Notes under the pieces: model-generated
Seen by the model: only the letters and a program-made list of their open reading frames with translations
The model's database searches: none
What the model was told of the DNA's origin: nothing
Made by a program: the position numbers and the translations under genes
Part shown: one piece after another, positions 6,851 through 13,819 of the stretch
How positions within the stretch are numbered: position 1 is the stretch's first letter
Layout: each line of letters opens with the position of its first letter
Origin: Candidatus Stahliibacteriota bacterium
GTDB taxonomy: Bacteria; Hydrothermota; Tepidihabitantia; B3-TA06
DNA length: 13,819 bases
Direction of reading: 5' to 3'
Assembly (NCBI GenBank): GCA_030670165.1
Contig: DAOVCF010000027.1
Location: forward strand, 1 to 13,819

Positions 6851-9626
6851 CGGTTATGGCCTCATAGCATTTGTCGCAGATCTCCGGGTGGTCCTGATGG
6901 CCTCCCACACTTTCAGACCACAGCCAGCAGCGCACGCATTTTTCCCCTTTAGGCTTCCGGACTGCTATCGCCAGCGAGTCCTTCCTGCTTGCTTCCGGCG
7001 TCTCGTCCCAGGTCACGAGATCGACCTGTGAAACTATGAATAGCTCCGCAAGTTGTGGTTCGTACTTGCGAAGCAGATTGGCCAAAGCCTCGTTTTTGGC
7101 CGCGAGGTTCACCCTTGCGTCTATTGACGCTTTGAGATTCCCGGCGCTGCGTTCGGATTCCAGAGCTTTGAGGACCTCGTCGCGTACAGTCAGGAGCTGG
7201 GAGAACTCGTAGGCGAGCTCGCGATCCTCAAGTTCGGGATTTACCTTGGGGAAGCTGAGCAGGAAAACACTCTCTTCGGTTTTTTCAAGAGGAGAGGACC
7301 GGTAGGACTCCTCCGCAGTAAAGCTGGCCAATGGAGCGAGCACACGTATAAGTTTATCCAACGCTTCGGCCATCACCGTCTGGGCGGCTCTTCTGCGCTC
7401 GGAGTTTTTAGCCCTTGTGTACAGTGTGTCCTTGAGCACGTCAAGGTAGAAACTTGACAACGTCACGCTGCAGAAGTTGTATATCGCTTGAAAGGCATGG
7501 TGGTAAGCGAAGCTGTCAAAGCCATCCCTTACTTTTGCAATCAGTTTATGCAGCTCGTGCAGGATGTATCGCTCCAACGGAGGGAGTTTTTCAACCTCGA
7601 TCCGGTGCTCGGAGTCGAAGTCTGCAAGATTCCCAAGCAGGAAGCGCAGGGTGTTGCGGATCTTTCGGTATGCGTCGATTACACGGTCAAGTATCTCCTG
7701 GCTTACCCTTACGTCGCGGGTAAACTCCGAAGAAGCCACCCAAAGTCTCAGGACGTCTGCCCCGTAATGATCCACGATATCTTTGGTAGAGATGTAGTTC
7801 CCCAGCGACTTATGCATCGCCTTGCCTTCGTGATCCACCACCCAGCCGTTGGTGACCACGGTTGAGTAAGGAGTCGTATCCTCCGCACCGAGACCAGTCA
7901 TTAGCGAGACGTTGAACCAGCCGCGGTGCTGATCCGGTCCCTCCAGGAAAAGATCAACCGGCCAGCGCAGTCCTTCCCAGTTGCGGCAGACGATCAGCGA
8001 GGAACAGGATGAATCAAACCATACGTCAAGGATATCCTCTTCCGGCCTCAGGTCCTTGCTTCCGCACTTGGGACAGGCCACGTCCTGGTAGTGCTTCATT
8101 ACATCCGGTTGGAACCAGAAGTCCGCGGAATGTTCTTTCACCAGATCAGCTGTGCGGTTTACAAGATCGGCGTCAAGTATCGCCTCGCCGCAGTCGTTGC
8201 AGTAGAAAGCCGGAATGCCAACACCCCAGAACCGCTGTCGCGAGAGGCACCAGTCAGGACGAGTCTGGATAGCCGCCTTGATGCGCTCATAGGATTCGGA
8301 CGGTACCCACTTCACCTTCTCGATCTCGGCCAAGGCCTTCTCACGGTGCCCCTCGTGATCCACGTTCATGAACCACTGTGGGGTGGTGCGGAAGATCAAT
8401 GGTGAATGGCAGCGCCAGCAGTAAGGATACTGGTGCTCAAACACGTCCTGTTTCAGAAGGTTCCCGGCCTCTGTAAGTGCGGCCAGCACCTCTTCGTTGC
8501 CACGCTGTAGATCCAGTCCTGCAAAGCGTTCCCCTGCCTGGCTGGTGAAGCGTCCCTCCTCGTCCACCGGAGAAAGAATCCTAAGCCCGTATTGTTTGCC
8601 GATACGGAAATCGTCTTCCCCGTGTCCGGGAGCGGTGTGCACGATGCCGGTTCCCTGATCCGCGGTAACGAAATCACCCTCCAATACCGGCGAGGGGCGA
8701 TCGAAGATTGGATGTCTGAAAACGAGATTGGCCAGTTCGTCGCCCCGGACTCGTTTCACAATCTTGATCTCTTCTTCCTTCCAACCCAACTCCTTGGCTG
8801 TCTCTCGGAAAAGCGCCTTGGCTATCAGGTATCGTTCCGATCCTTTTTTGACCACGTAGTATTCGAAATCCGGTCTGACGGTAACCGCCAGGTTGGCTGG
8901 TATTGTCCATGGTGTGGTGGTCCATACAATGGCATAGGAGCCTTCCTTATCACCGCCGAAGATCCCATCAGGATCCTGGTGTAGCGGAAAGCGTATCCAG
9001 ATGGAGTGGGAGCGTTTCTCTTTGTACTCGATCTCTGCGTCGGCTAAGGCGGTCTGACAGGTGGTGCACCAGTGGATGGGGCGCAGATCCCTGTATATAT
9101 AGCCGCGCTGCACCAGCTTGGCGAATATTCGCAGGATTTCGGACTCGTACAGAGGAGACATGGTAAAATAGGCGTTGTCCCATTCACCCAACACACCCAG
9201 GCGCTTGAATTCCTCGCGTTGAATATCCACAAACCTCTTCGCATACTCCCGGCAGCGCTTGCGAACCGCCAGGCGGTCAATCTCGATACCCCCTTTGCGG
9301 AACTCATCCAGAACGTTGTTTTCGATGGGCATACCGTGGTTGTCCCACCCGGGTACGTAGGGTGCAAAGTAGCCGTTCATGGAACGGTATTTAATTACAA
9401 AGTCCTTGACGATTTTGTTGAGAGCCAACCCCATGTGGATATTCCCGTTGGAGTAGGGCGGGCCGTCATGAAGGATATAGGTCTCGCCGGATTTCCGGGC
9501 GTCGATCATACGTTTATAGATACTAGCTTCCTGCCAGAATTTTAAGATTTCCGGCTCGCGTTCCGGCAGTCTTGCCCGCATCGGAAACCCCGTGCTGGGT
9601 AAATGGATGGTATCCTTGTAGTTCAT
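6837..9626 (-). CDS. ileS: isoleucyl-tRNA synthetase
   Basis: This 929-residue class Ia synthetase charges tRNA-Ile in the cytoplasm. Visible hallmarks are HDGPPYSNGNIHMGLALNK with the HIGH-type motif as HMGL (64-67), the CP1 editing domain with TTPWTIPANLAV, GWDNHGMPIE, WCLSRQRFWG, the KMSKS-type loop as KAMHKS (~600-606), and a C-terminal zinc-binding part with CVRCW and CDKC. The ATG at 9626 is preferred over the longer reading to 9695 because MNYKDTIHLPSTGFPMR is the normal bacterial N-terminus and the ATG overlaps the stop of the upstream gene by one base (TGATG). There is no T-box or other leader because the gene is internal to an operon. Confidence 0.97.
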   Translation of the reverse strand: MNYKDTIHLPSTGFPMRARLPEREPEILKFWQEASIYKRMIDARKSGETYILHDGPPYSNGNIHMGLALNKIVKDFVIKYRSMNGYFAPYVPGWDNHGMPIENNVLDEFRKGGIEIDRLAVRKRCREYAKRFVDIQREEFKRLGVLGEWDNAYFTMSPLYESEILRIFAKLVQRGYIYRDLRPIHWCTTCQTALADAEIEYKEKRSHSIWIRFPLHQDPDGIFGGDKEGSYAIVWTTTPWTIPANLAVTVRPDFEYYVVKKGSERYLIAKALFRETAKELGWKEEEIKIVKRVRGDELANLVFRHPIFDRPSPVLEGDFVTADQGTGIVHTAPGHGEDDFRIGKQYGLRILSPVDEEGRFTSQAGERFAGLDLQRGNEEVLAALTEAGNLLKQDVFEHQYPYCWRCHSPLIFRTTPQWFMNVDHEGHREKALAEIEKVKWVPSESYERIKAAIQTRPDWCLSRQRFWGVGIPAFYCNDCGEAILDADLVNRTADLVKEHSADFWFQPDVMKHYQDVACPKCGSKDLRPEEDILDVWFDSSCSSLIVCRNWEGLRWPVDLFLEGPDQHRGWFNVSLMTGLGAEDTTPYSTVVTNGWVVDHEGKAMHKSLGNYISTKDIVDHYGADVLRLWVASSEFTRDVRVSQEILDRVIDAYRKIRNTLRFLLGNLADFDSEHRIEVEKLPPLERYILHELHKLIAKVRDGFDSFAYHHAFQAIYNFCSVTLSSFYLDVLKDTLYTRAKNSERRRAAQTVMAEALDKLIRVLAPLASFTAEESYRSSPLEKTEESVFLLSFPKVNPELEDRELAYEFSQLLTVRDEVLKALESERSAGNLKASIDARVNLAAKNEALANLLRKYEPQLAELFIVSQVDLVTWDETPEASRKDSLAIAVRKPKGEKCVRCWLWSESVGGHQDHPEICDKCYEAITDDQT

Positions 9627-10195
9627 CAATCCTTTGGGGCGTAAAAGATATAGATGAGCGTTCCCACTATTGCGGTTACCAGCAGCGGTTCCCACAGGCT
9701 GCCTGCCGACGACGAAGTGTAGTACTCCTGGGTTAACGGGGAACGCACCAGGTCCAGTTCGCTTTCCGGGAACACGCTTTTCTGTTCGTCAACAAAACGC
9801 TGCTGTGAAATAATCCTGTTATCCTTCATCAAGGTTATCTCCACGTCTGCCTGTACCCATCGCTCGATTATCCTGCGTCCCAGGAGCAGCTTGCGGTAGC
9901 TGCGTTTATGAACCACACGCAGTTGGTTTACAAGGTAGCGCAACTCCACCTCAGGCTCGGCACCGAGAGGTGCGGAAAGGTAAACCTCTATGCCGCGTTT
10001 TTTTAGAGTCTCGGCAAGCTGCGTACGTACGAGGTATCCGGCATCGTCGGAAGAGTATCTGGCGTCGTAAAGGACTACGCTTTCGATACCCTCAAGCCCC
10101 TTAAGATCTGCAAACATCTCTGAAACCATCGTCCTTGCCGCGTTCCAGTCGGTGGGGGTTCCGGCCAAAATTGTAAAAATCAACAATGCGCCCAT
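9626..10195 (-). CDS. small envelope protein with signal sequence and C-terminal membrane anchor, function unknown
   Basis: This 189-residue protein has a short hydrophobic N-terminus (MGALLIFTILAGTPT) that looks like a signal sequence, a soluble alpha/beta region (SVVLYDARYSS, VRTQLAETLKKRGIEVYL), a stretch of alternating hydrophobic and charged residues (VQADVEITLMKDNRI), and a C-terminal membrane segment (PLLVTAIVGTLIYIFYA) ending in PKD. The soluble part probably faces the periplasm. The 'V-V-L-Y-D ... L-A-E-x-L-x3-G' pattern loosely recalls the FlgO/CsgG-like periplasmic fold; that is a guess. It is the first gene of the ileS operon with its own promoter, and its stop overlaps the ileS start. 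Confidence 0.75.
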   Translation of the reverse strand: MGALLIFTILAGTPTDWNAARTMVSEMFADLKGLEGIESVVLYDARYSSDDAGYLVRTQLAETLKKRGIEVYLSAPLGAEPEVELRYLVNQLRVVHKRSYRKLLLGRRIIERWVQADVEITLMKDNRIISQQRFVDEQKSVFPESELDLVRSPLTQEYYTSSSAGSLWEPLLVTAIVGTLIYIFYAPKD

Positions 10196-10203
10196 AGCCG
10201 CTA

Positions 10204-10231
10204 ATTATAAGGGAAGAAGTTTCAAAGTCAA
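10204..10231 (-). promoter_or_regulatory. promoter of the envelope protein-ileS-dksA-like operon, leaderless geometry
   Basis: Read on the minus strand, TTGACT (10231-10226) is followed after 16 bp by a perfect TATAAT (10209-10204). The -10 box ends 8 bases before the ATG at 10195, so the predicted transcript begins within a few bases of the start codon and has no room for a Shine-Dalgarno site. Confidence 0.75.
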
Positions 10232-10423
10232 GAGCCTTGATTGCATAGCCGGCAGTTACTTATGCGTCATCTGCATTCTTATATCCAAGCCTGAAGCCAT
10301 TCTGCGGCCAAGACGCTCGCGCAACAAGGTTTTCCAGTCATCTACAACAATCTAATCGCCCTGGCCGCCGCAATCACGCCGCGCAAACTCGTCAGGTTTA
10401 CATCGAACTCGTCACAATTAAGC
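10232..10423. other. intergenic stretch with no recognised gene
   Basis: Between the minus-strand promoter and repeat copy 2 there is no convincing gene. A plus-strand reading without a start or Shine-Dalgarno site runs after a TGA at about 10291 (SAAKTLAQQGFPVIY, later ALAAAITPRKLV) and continues into the repeat. It could be the remnant of a coding sequence, but no family was recognised. No tRNA-like or riboswitch-like fold was seen. Confidence 0.4.
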
Positions 10424-10554
10424 TGGACAAAAATGGGACAAAAGGTGGACAAGGGCGCGACTGCGTCGCAATTTTAAAAGTCAAATTGCAAATTTTAAAT
10501 TGCAAAATGATGGGACGGACACGGATGCGAAGCGGACGTCCGGGGTTAAAAAAA
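10424..10554 (-). repeat. dispersed intergenic repeat, copy 2 (inverted relative to copy 1)
   Basis: On the minus strand this region repeats the ordered blocks of 365-521: a T run and AACCCC, the 10-bp palindrome CGGACGTCCG (10533-10542), GCTTC, CCCATCATTTT (10514-10504), an AT-rich TTGCA/TTTGACTTT stretch, a hairpin with arms GCGAC (10457-10461) and GTCGC (10465-10469), and CTTGTCCACCTTTT (10453-10440). TTTTGTCCA follows at 10432-10424. The ~44-bp hairpin insert of copy 1 is absent. On the plus strand the left side shows three spaced GGACAA words (10425, 10436, 10447). Confidence 0.8.
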
Positions 10555-10611
10555 GCTGGTCATTTTGGGGTATTTTTGAGCAAAACCCGGCGCAGACCTG
10601 ACCCAAGGGGG

Positions 10612-10639
10612 TTGACAAAGAGGTAGTTTAGGATATAGT
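10612..10639 (+). promoter_or_regulatory. promoter of the methyltransferase-DGQHR cassette
   Basis: TTGACA (10612-10617) and TATAGT (10634-10639) are separated by 16 bp. The -10 box ends 11 bases before the ATG at 10651 and 17 before the ATG at 10657. AGGAGA at 10645-10650 lies at or next to the predicted transcription start. It therefore either forms a minimal Shine-Dalgarno leader for the ATG at 10657 or is merely the 5' end of an almost leaderless transcript. Confidence 0.7.
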
Positions 10640-10650
10640 GTGGCAGGAGA

Positions 10651-11991
10651 ATGCTAATGGACGATTTCCTTAATAAGTACCACATCCACGATGCGCGGGA
10701 GATTTCCCGTTTGTTATCCAAAGAAGGATTCGTAGATGTCACGATAACGTCACCCCCTTATTGGAACCTTAAGAACTATGAGTGCGAGAACCAGATAGGT
10801 CACGGCCAGAAATACAAAGCGTATCTAGATGATTTGGAAAGCGTTTTTGAGTCCATCTACAATATGACCAAAGACAGTGGCTCGCTTTGGATCATTAGTG
10901 ATACCTTCAAACGTAAAGGAAGGGTCGTGCTTTTGCCTTTCGATATTTCAGCAAGACTGGAAAAGGTAGGTTGGAGGCTTCAGGACATTATCATTTGGAC
11001 AAAGGACAAATCCCTTCCGTGGTCGCATCAAGGGAAGCTTAGGAATATCTTTGAATACATAATGTTCTTTTCCAAAGAGCGAAAATTCAAATACCGTTTA
11101 AGCCGTGTAAGAACAATTGATGGCATAAGGGATTGGTGGGTTAGATACCCTGAACGCTACAATCCTAAAGGAAAGGCTCCGGCCCGTAACTGGGAATTTC
11201 CAATACCTACTCAAGGGAGTTGGTCGAAAAACGGGATAAGACACTTCAATCCATTGCCACCTAAACTTGTGGAGAGAATACTTTTACTCACTACGGACGG
11301 AGGGGATGTTGTTTTGGATCCTTTTAGTGGAACTGGAACTGTGCTCGCTCAGGCTAACGTTATGGAAAGGAAGTATATTGGGTTGGATCTCAACCCCGAA
11401 TACCAAAAGAGATTCTACGATAGGGTCTTACCTTTCATTTGCAAGTCGAGCAAGGATGCTACGGATCAAGACAAAAAGGCGAGAGATTTTAAGCTCTTCA
11501 ATAGAAGTATACCTAAGCTGAGGATGACGAAGTATCCGAAAGAAACCTTAAGGCTATATACTGAGAAGCACGGCGAAGTTGATTTGGAAGCGATAATTAC
11601 GCTAAAGGGCAAACGCCTTAAGGTGATATTTCTTTTTCCTAAAGGCACTCAAGTACCAACAGACTTTATTTCAAGAGTAGAGGAACGTTCTAGGAAACCA
11701 CCTTTGTCGAAATACGGCATAACGCCAGAGTTTGCGGCGTATTCAGCAGATGTGGCTTCGGAGGCGTGGTTAAGAAGTCAAGGATTAGGCACAAGGAAGT
11801 ATGTATATGTTTATACTGAGGGGCGAACTTATACGTGGTGGAAACGGATAACTATTAAGGAATGGGTGACGCTCGTAGGCAATGAGGTATTCACTTGGGC
11901 ATCAAAGCGTCGCTATCCGCCGATTGTTAGCGATATTGATGTTGACGTAGATCCCAAAAATCCTTTCAGACATCCTGAGGAGGAAAAATGA
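10651..11991 (+). CDS. amino-group DNA methyltransferase (probably N4-cytosine) with a long C-terminal extension
   Basis: This is a 446-residue protein (444 if it begins at the ATG at 10657, which has the better-spaced AGGAG). The order of motifs is that of the beta group of exocyclic amino methyltransferases: the catalytic TSPPYW (33-38) first, then a target-recognition region, then the SAM-binding DPFSGTGT (223-230) with GLDLNP after it. Serine before PPY is typical of N4-cytosine enzymes, although N6-adenine activity is possible. The methylase core ends near residue 265. The remaining ~180 residues (containing HGEVDLEAIITLKGKRLK, TPEFAAYSADVASEAWL and YTWWKRITIKEW) match nothing I recognise. 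Base and codon use are AT-richer than in the flanking operons (many AGA/AGG, ATA and TTA codons), which suggests acquisition by transfer. The stop overlaps the next start as ATGA. Confidence 0.9.
   Translation: MLMDDFLNKYHIHDAREISRLLSKEGFVDVTITSPPYWNLKNYECENQIGHGQKYKAYLDDLESVFESIYNMTKDSGSLWIISDTFKRKGRVVLLPFDISARLEKVGWRLQDIIIWTKDKSLPWSHQGKLRNIFEYIMFFSKERKFKYRLSRVRTIDGIRDWWVRYPERYNPKGKAPARNWEFPIPTQGSWSKNGIRHFNPLPPKLVERILLLTTDGGDVVLDPFSGTGTVLAQANVMERKYIGLDLNPEYQKRFYDRVLPFICKSSKDATDQDKKARDFKLFNRSIPKLRMTKYPKETLRLYTEKHGEVDLEAIITLKGKRLKVIFLFPKGTQVPTDFISRVEERSRKPPLSKYGITPEFAAYSADVASEAWLRSQGLGTRKYVYVYTEGRTYTWWKRITIKEWVTLVGNEVFTWASKRRYPPIVSDIDVDVDPKNPFRHPEEEK
11977..11990 (+). promoter_or_regulatory. 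ribosome binding site within the methyltransferase gene end
   Basis: GAGGAGG (11977-11983) lies 4 bases before the ATG at 11988. Together with the ATGA overlap it gives the second cassette gene both a strong site of its own and coupling to the methyltransferase. Confidence 0.7.
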
Positions 11992-13553
11992 GCGCTGAAA
12001 AGGATAAAGGCGCCGCCTTGAATGAGAGGGTATGGAAGTTATTTGAGAGAGCTGGTTTTGAAACCAAGCCTAGTTCCAACGATCCTTTTGAAGAGAGCGT
12101 AGAATTGTCACCAAGACAAACAAGAACGGTAGACCTTTCTGCCGTAGACAAAAAGCTGGGTGTTAAGATCATAGGATGGAACAAAGCTAGGAGGGAATTA
12201 AAGGAATCCTTGACTGTTCATATTCATGATTACAAAGAACTCCAGAAAAAAGCGACAGCGAACAGCGTTTTATTCGTATCCACGGGGAAGGAGGTATCTC
12301 CTACACATAAGCGGTATGCAGAAGAACAAGGTATGAGAGTATGGGGGGAGGAAGAGTTGCGTTATTATGAGGCTGTAGTAGATGCAATAGGGATCTACGC
12401 TAAATACGAAATGATACATTCATTTGGCATAGAAACTCAAGAAGAGAAATCGATCCATCCTGTTTTTGCATTAAGATTCCACCAACCCCATTCTAACTCT
12501 GAAACAAATTTGTTCCTTTTTACAATCCCACCAGAGAAGCTCTTAAGGACATGTGTTATATTCAGGAGGGCACAGGGGAGTGGAGACACTTATCAAAGAA
12601 TGGTACGCAAGGATAGATTGCAGAGATTCAAAAAATTCATAACGCAACCCAATGAGATATTACCTCCTAATATAATTGTTAATTTCACAGAGAGGGCGAA
12701 TTGGAGACCCTTAAAGATATCGCCAACATATGAAAATGGTCAACCGATTGTTCTCGCGAGAGCCAAGGATTGTGAGCTTGGGGTATTGAGCATCCCTATG
12801 AAGTATGCATCATTAGAATTGATCGATGGGCAACATAGACTTTATGGTTTTGTTGGGACTGAGCCTGCAACAAAAGAAAATTTTAACCTTGTGGTTTTGG
12901 GACTGGAATGCCTACCTTTCGATAAGAGAAGAGGTACATTCGTAGCTATAAATGATAATTCGCGTCGAGTAGACCCCAATCTAGTCGCCTTTCTTAAATA
13001 CACCGATGTTGAAACTGAATGCCAGAAAGATCCTGAACTTATGGCTATCAAAATAGTCGTGGAACTTAACAAAAGTGATCCTTTCAAGAAAAGAATTCGG
13101 CTCCTTGATATTGGAAAACAGAGAGTAACTCTAAAAGGATTTTCGGGGTATGATCTTAAGAGCGTAATAGGACCTCGAGGCCTTCTTCGTAAATTCTACC
13201 CCGAGAACCAATCCACCAAGTATATCTCAGCACTTCGAATGTACTTTGGAGTACTCAAAAGTCTGTTTGAGGAAGAATGGAAAGCCCCCGAGAAGTACAT
13301 TATATTTAGGAATAAAGGTATATCTGCCTTTCTCAAATTGTTGAAATCAATACTCAAAACCTGTAAGGCTACCAAGACGACTTTTTGTCGAGCTGTTGTC
13401 AACAAATATTTGGGGGCCCTTAAGGATAATTGGAAAGGTGGGTGGGACATGGATAGTCTTAAGAAATCATACGTAGGTTCTCAGGGGTGGAAGGATTTCC
13501 ATCGAGATCTCATTAGGGCTATCAGGAAGAAGTATCGTAAGTTCAAGGAATAA
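11988..13553 (+). CDS. DGQHR-domain (DndB-like) protein with an N-terminal restriction-endonuclease-like domain
   Basis: This is a 521-residue protein. The central to C-terminal part carries the DGQHR motif (280-284, in LELIDGQHRLYGF) and, ~40 residues later, FVAINDNSRRVDPNLVAFL (~318-335). Together they mark the DGQHR family that includes DndB of DNA phosphorothioation systems and is distantly related to the ParB N-terminal fold. Residues 1-~130 read like a PD-(D/E)xK nuclease fold: NERVWKLFERAGF, then VDLSAVDKKLGVKIIGWNK (48-66), then NSVLFVSTGKEV and RYAEEQGMRVWGEEEL. The usual E-x-K is W-N-K here, so catalysis may be lost or altered. The C-terminus is helical and strongly basic (RAIRKKYRKFKE). 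No dnd genes are present in the window. It is the partner of the methyltransferase and is probably involved in restriction, regulation or DNA recognition; which one is unknown. Confidence 0.85.
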   Translation: MSAEKDKGAALNERVWKLFERAGFETKPSSNDPFEESVELSPRQTRTVDLSAVDKKLGVKIIGWNKARRELKESLTVHIHDYKELQKKATANSVLFVSTGKEVSPTHKRYAEEQGMRVWGEEELRYYEAVVDAIGIYAKYEMIHSFGIETQEEKSIHPVFALRFHQPHSNSETNLFLFTIPPEKLLRTCVIFRRAQGSGDTYQRMVRKDRLQRFKKFITQPNEILPPNIIVNFTERANWRPLKISPTYENGQPIVLARAKDCELGVLSIPMKYASLELIDGQHRLYGFVGTEPATKENFNLVVLGLECLPFDKRRGTFVAINDNSRRVDPNLVAFLKYTDVETECQKDPELMAIKIVVELNKSDPFKKRIRLLDIGKQRVTLKGFSGYDLKSVIGPRGLLRKFYPENQSTKYISALRMYFGVLKSLFEEEWKAPEKYIIFRNKGISAFLKLLKSILKTCKATKTTFCRAVVNKYLGALKDNWKGGWDMDSLKKSYVGSQGWKDFHRDLIRAIRKKYRKFKE

Positions 13554-13604
13554 TCCCCCATTTGACGCCCTGAGCCAATCACCCCACGCGGGCGGCGTAT
13601 GCAC

Positions 13605-13632
13605 TTGACATTTTAAGACCCATGACTAAAGT
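13605..13632 (+). promoter_or_regulatory. promoter of the last gene, leaderless geometry
   Basis: TTGACA (13605-13610) is followed after 16 bp by TAAAGT (13627-13632), a four-of-six match to the -10 consensus. The ATG at 13639 begins 6 bases after it and a second ATG at 13642 begins 9 bases after. No Shine-Dalgarno site is present between them. Confidence 0.55.
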
Positions 13633-13638
13633 TTCGCA

Positions 13639-13819
13639 ATGATGATAGTTCTGCTGGGACTGCTGGCTTTCGGCCAGGCTCAGGATACCAACATCTACCT
13701 GGGGATGGATGTCAACATAGCTCAGTTCTCACGTTACTGGGAGCGAGTGTACGAGACCTCGCCCTCAGGATTCCGCACCTCCCAGGGATGCCACGACATG
13801 AAGCTCTGGTATCAGATCT
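13639..13819 (+). CDS. secreted protein, N-terminal part only (3' partial)
   Basis: Sixty residues are visible before the window ends. MMIVLLGLLAFGQAQD is a short signal peptide with a likely cleavage site after GQA. The mature start (TNIYLGMDVNIAQF) alternates polar and hydrophobic residues, as in a beta-rich envelope or outer-membrane protein, and a cysteine follows near residue 51 (SQGCHDM). Translation may begin at either of the two adjacent ATG codons; promoter spacing slightly favours the second. Base composition returns to that of the housekeeping operons, so the AT-rich cassette ends between 13553 and here. No family was recognised. Confidence 0.6.
   Translation, partial: MMIVLLGLLAFGQAQDTNIYLGMDVNIAQFSRYWERVYETSPSGFRTSQGCHDMKLWYQI

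Noticed and set aside
9627..9695. N-terminal extension of ileS
   Set aside because: It would overlap the upstream envelope-protein gene by 70 bp, and the conserved IleS N-terminus begins at the later ATG at 9626.
10232..10460. Possible decayed coding sequence upstream of repeat copy 2
   Set aside because: A ~60-codon open stretch lacks a start and ribosome binding site, and its C-terminal part is the repeat. No family could be recognised, so it is noted only as unassigned intergenic sequence.
10196..10650. T-box, riboswitch or tRNA gene in the divergent intergenic region
   Set aside because: No T-box core, cloverleaf or known aptamer pattern was seen, and the minus-strand transcript appears leaderless, leaving no room for a leader RNA.
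13554..13600. Terminator after the DGQHR gene
   Set aside because: ACGCC and GGCGT can pair across a long loop, but the stem is short and no T run follows.
10560..13640. Flanking direct repeats or a transposase that would define the cassette as a mobile element
   Set aside because: No matching ends or target-site duplication could be found by eye, and no transposase or integrase is present. Transfer is suggested only by base composition and gene content.

Overview
The window comes from an uncultured-looking bacterium with tightly packed housekeeping operons. A truncated gene at the left edge ends in a cell-surface sorting domain of the type seen in FCB-group bacteria and in candidate phyla such as WOR-3/Stahlbacteria. 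That placement is an inference; nothing here fixes the taxon.

Layout. (1) Positions 2-310 hold the 3' end of a secreted or surface protein with a four-unit 9-bp tandem repeat inside its sorting domain. (2) Positions 311-615 are intergenic. They hold a structured dispersed repeat (copy 1), a hairpin and a strong promoter. (3) Positions 616-6513 are a five-gene plus-strand operon with no non-coding base between genes: a Clp ATPase, a duplicated-module protein of unknown function, rsmI, a CDP-alcohol phosphatidyltransferase and hflX. Every junction overlaps (4, 4, 29 and 29 bp). (4) Positions 6482-10195 are a minus-strand operon, read from right to left: a bitopic envelope protein, ileS and a DksA/TraR-type zinc-finger protein. 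Its last gene overlaps the end of hflX tail to tail by 32 bp. (5) Positions 10196-10650 are a divergent intergenic region with a promoter on each strand and copy 2 of the dispersed repeat, inverted relative to copy 1. (6) Positions 10651-13553 are a visibly AT-richer two-gene cassette: an amino-type (probably N4-cytosine) DNA methyltransferase with a long unrecognised C-terminal extension, translationally coupled to a DGQHR-domain (DndB-like) protein whose N-terminus looks like a degenerate restriction-endonuclease fold. (7) From 13639 to the end is the start of a secreted protein gene.

The cassette in (6) is the best candidate for an undescribed system. It has the form of a modification gene coupled to a DNA-targeting partner, without the usual dnd or restriction genes in view. 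The two halves of the housekeeping region concern proteostasis, ribosome maturation and rescue (RsmI, HflX), lipid headgroup synthesis and tRNA charging.

Two patterns run across the window. First, the dispersed repeat has two copies whose palindromic arms differ by a compensatory pair of changes. Second, all four recognisable promoters lie so close to their start codons that the transcripts should be leaderless or nearly so, while genes inside the operons depend on overlap or an internal Shine-Dalgarno site.
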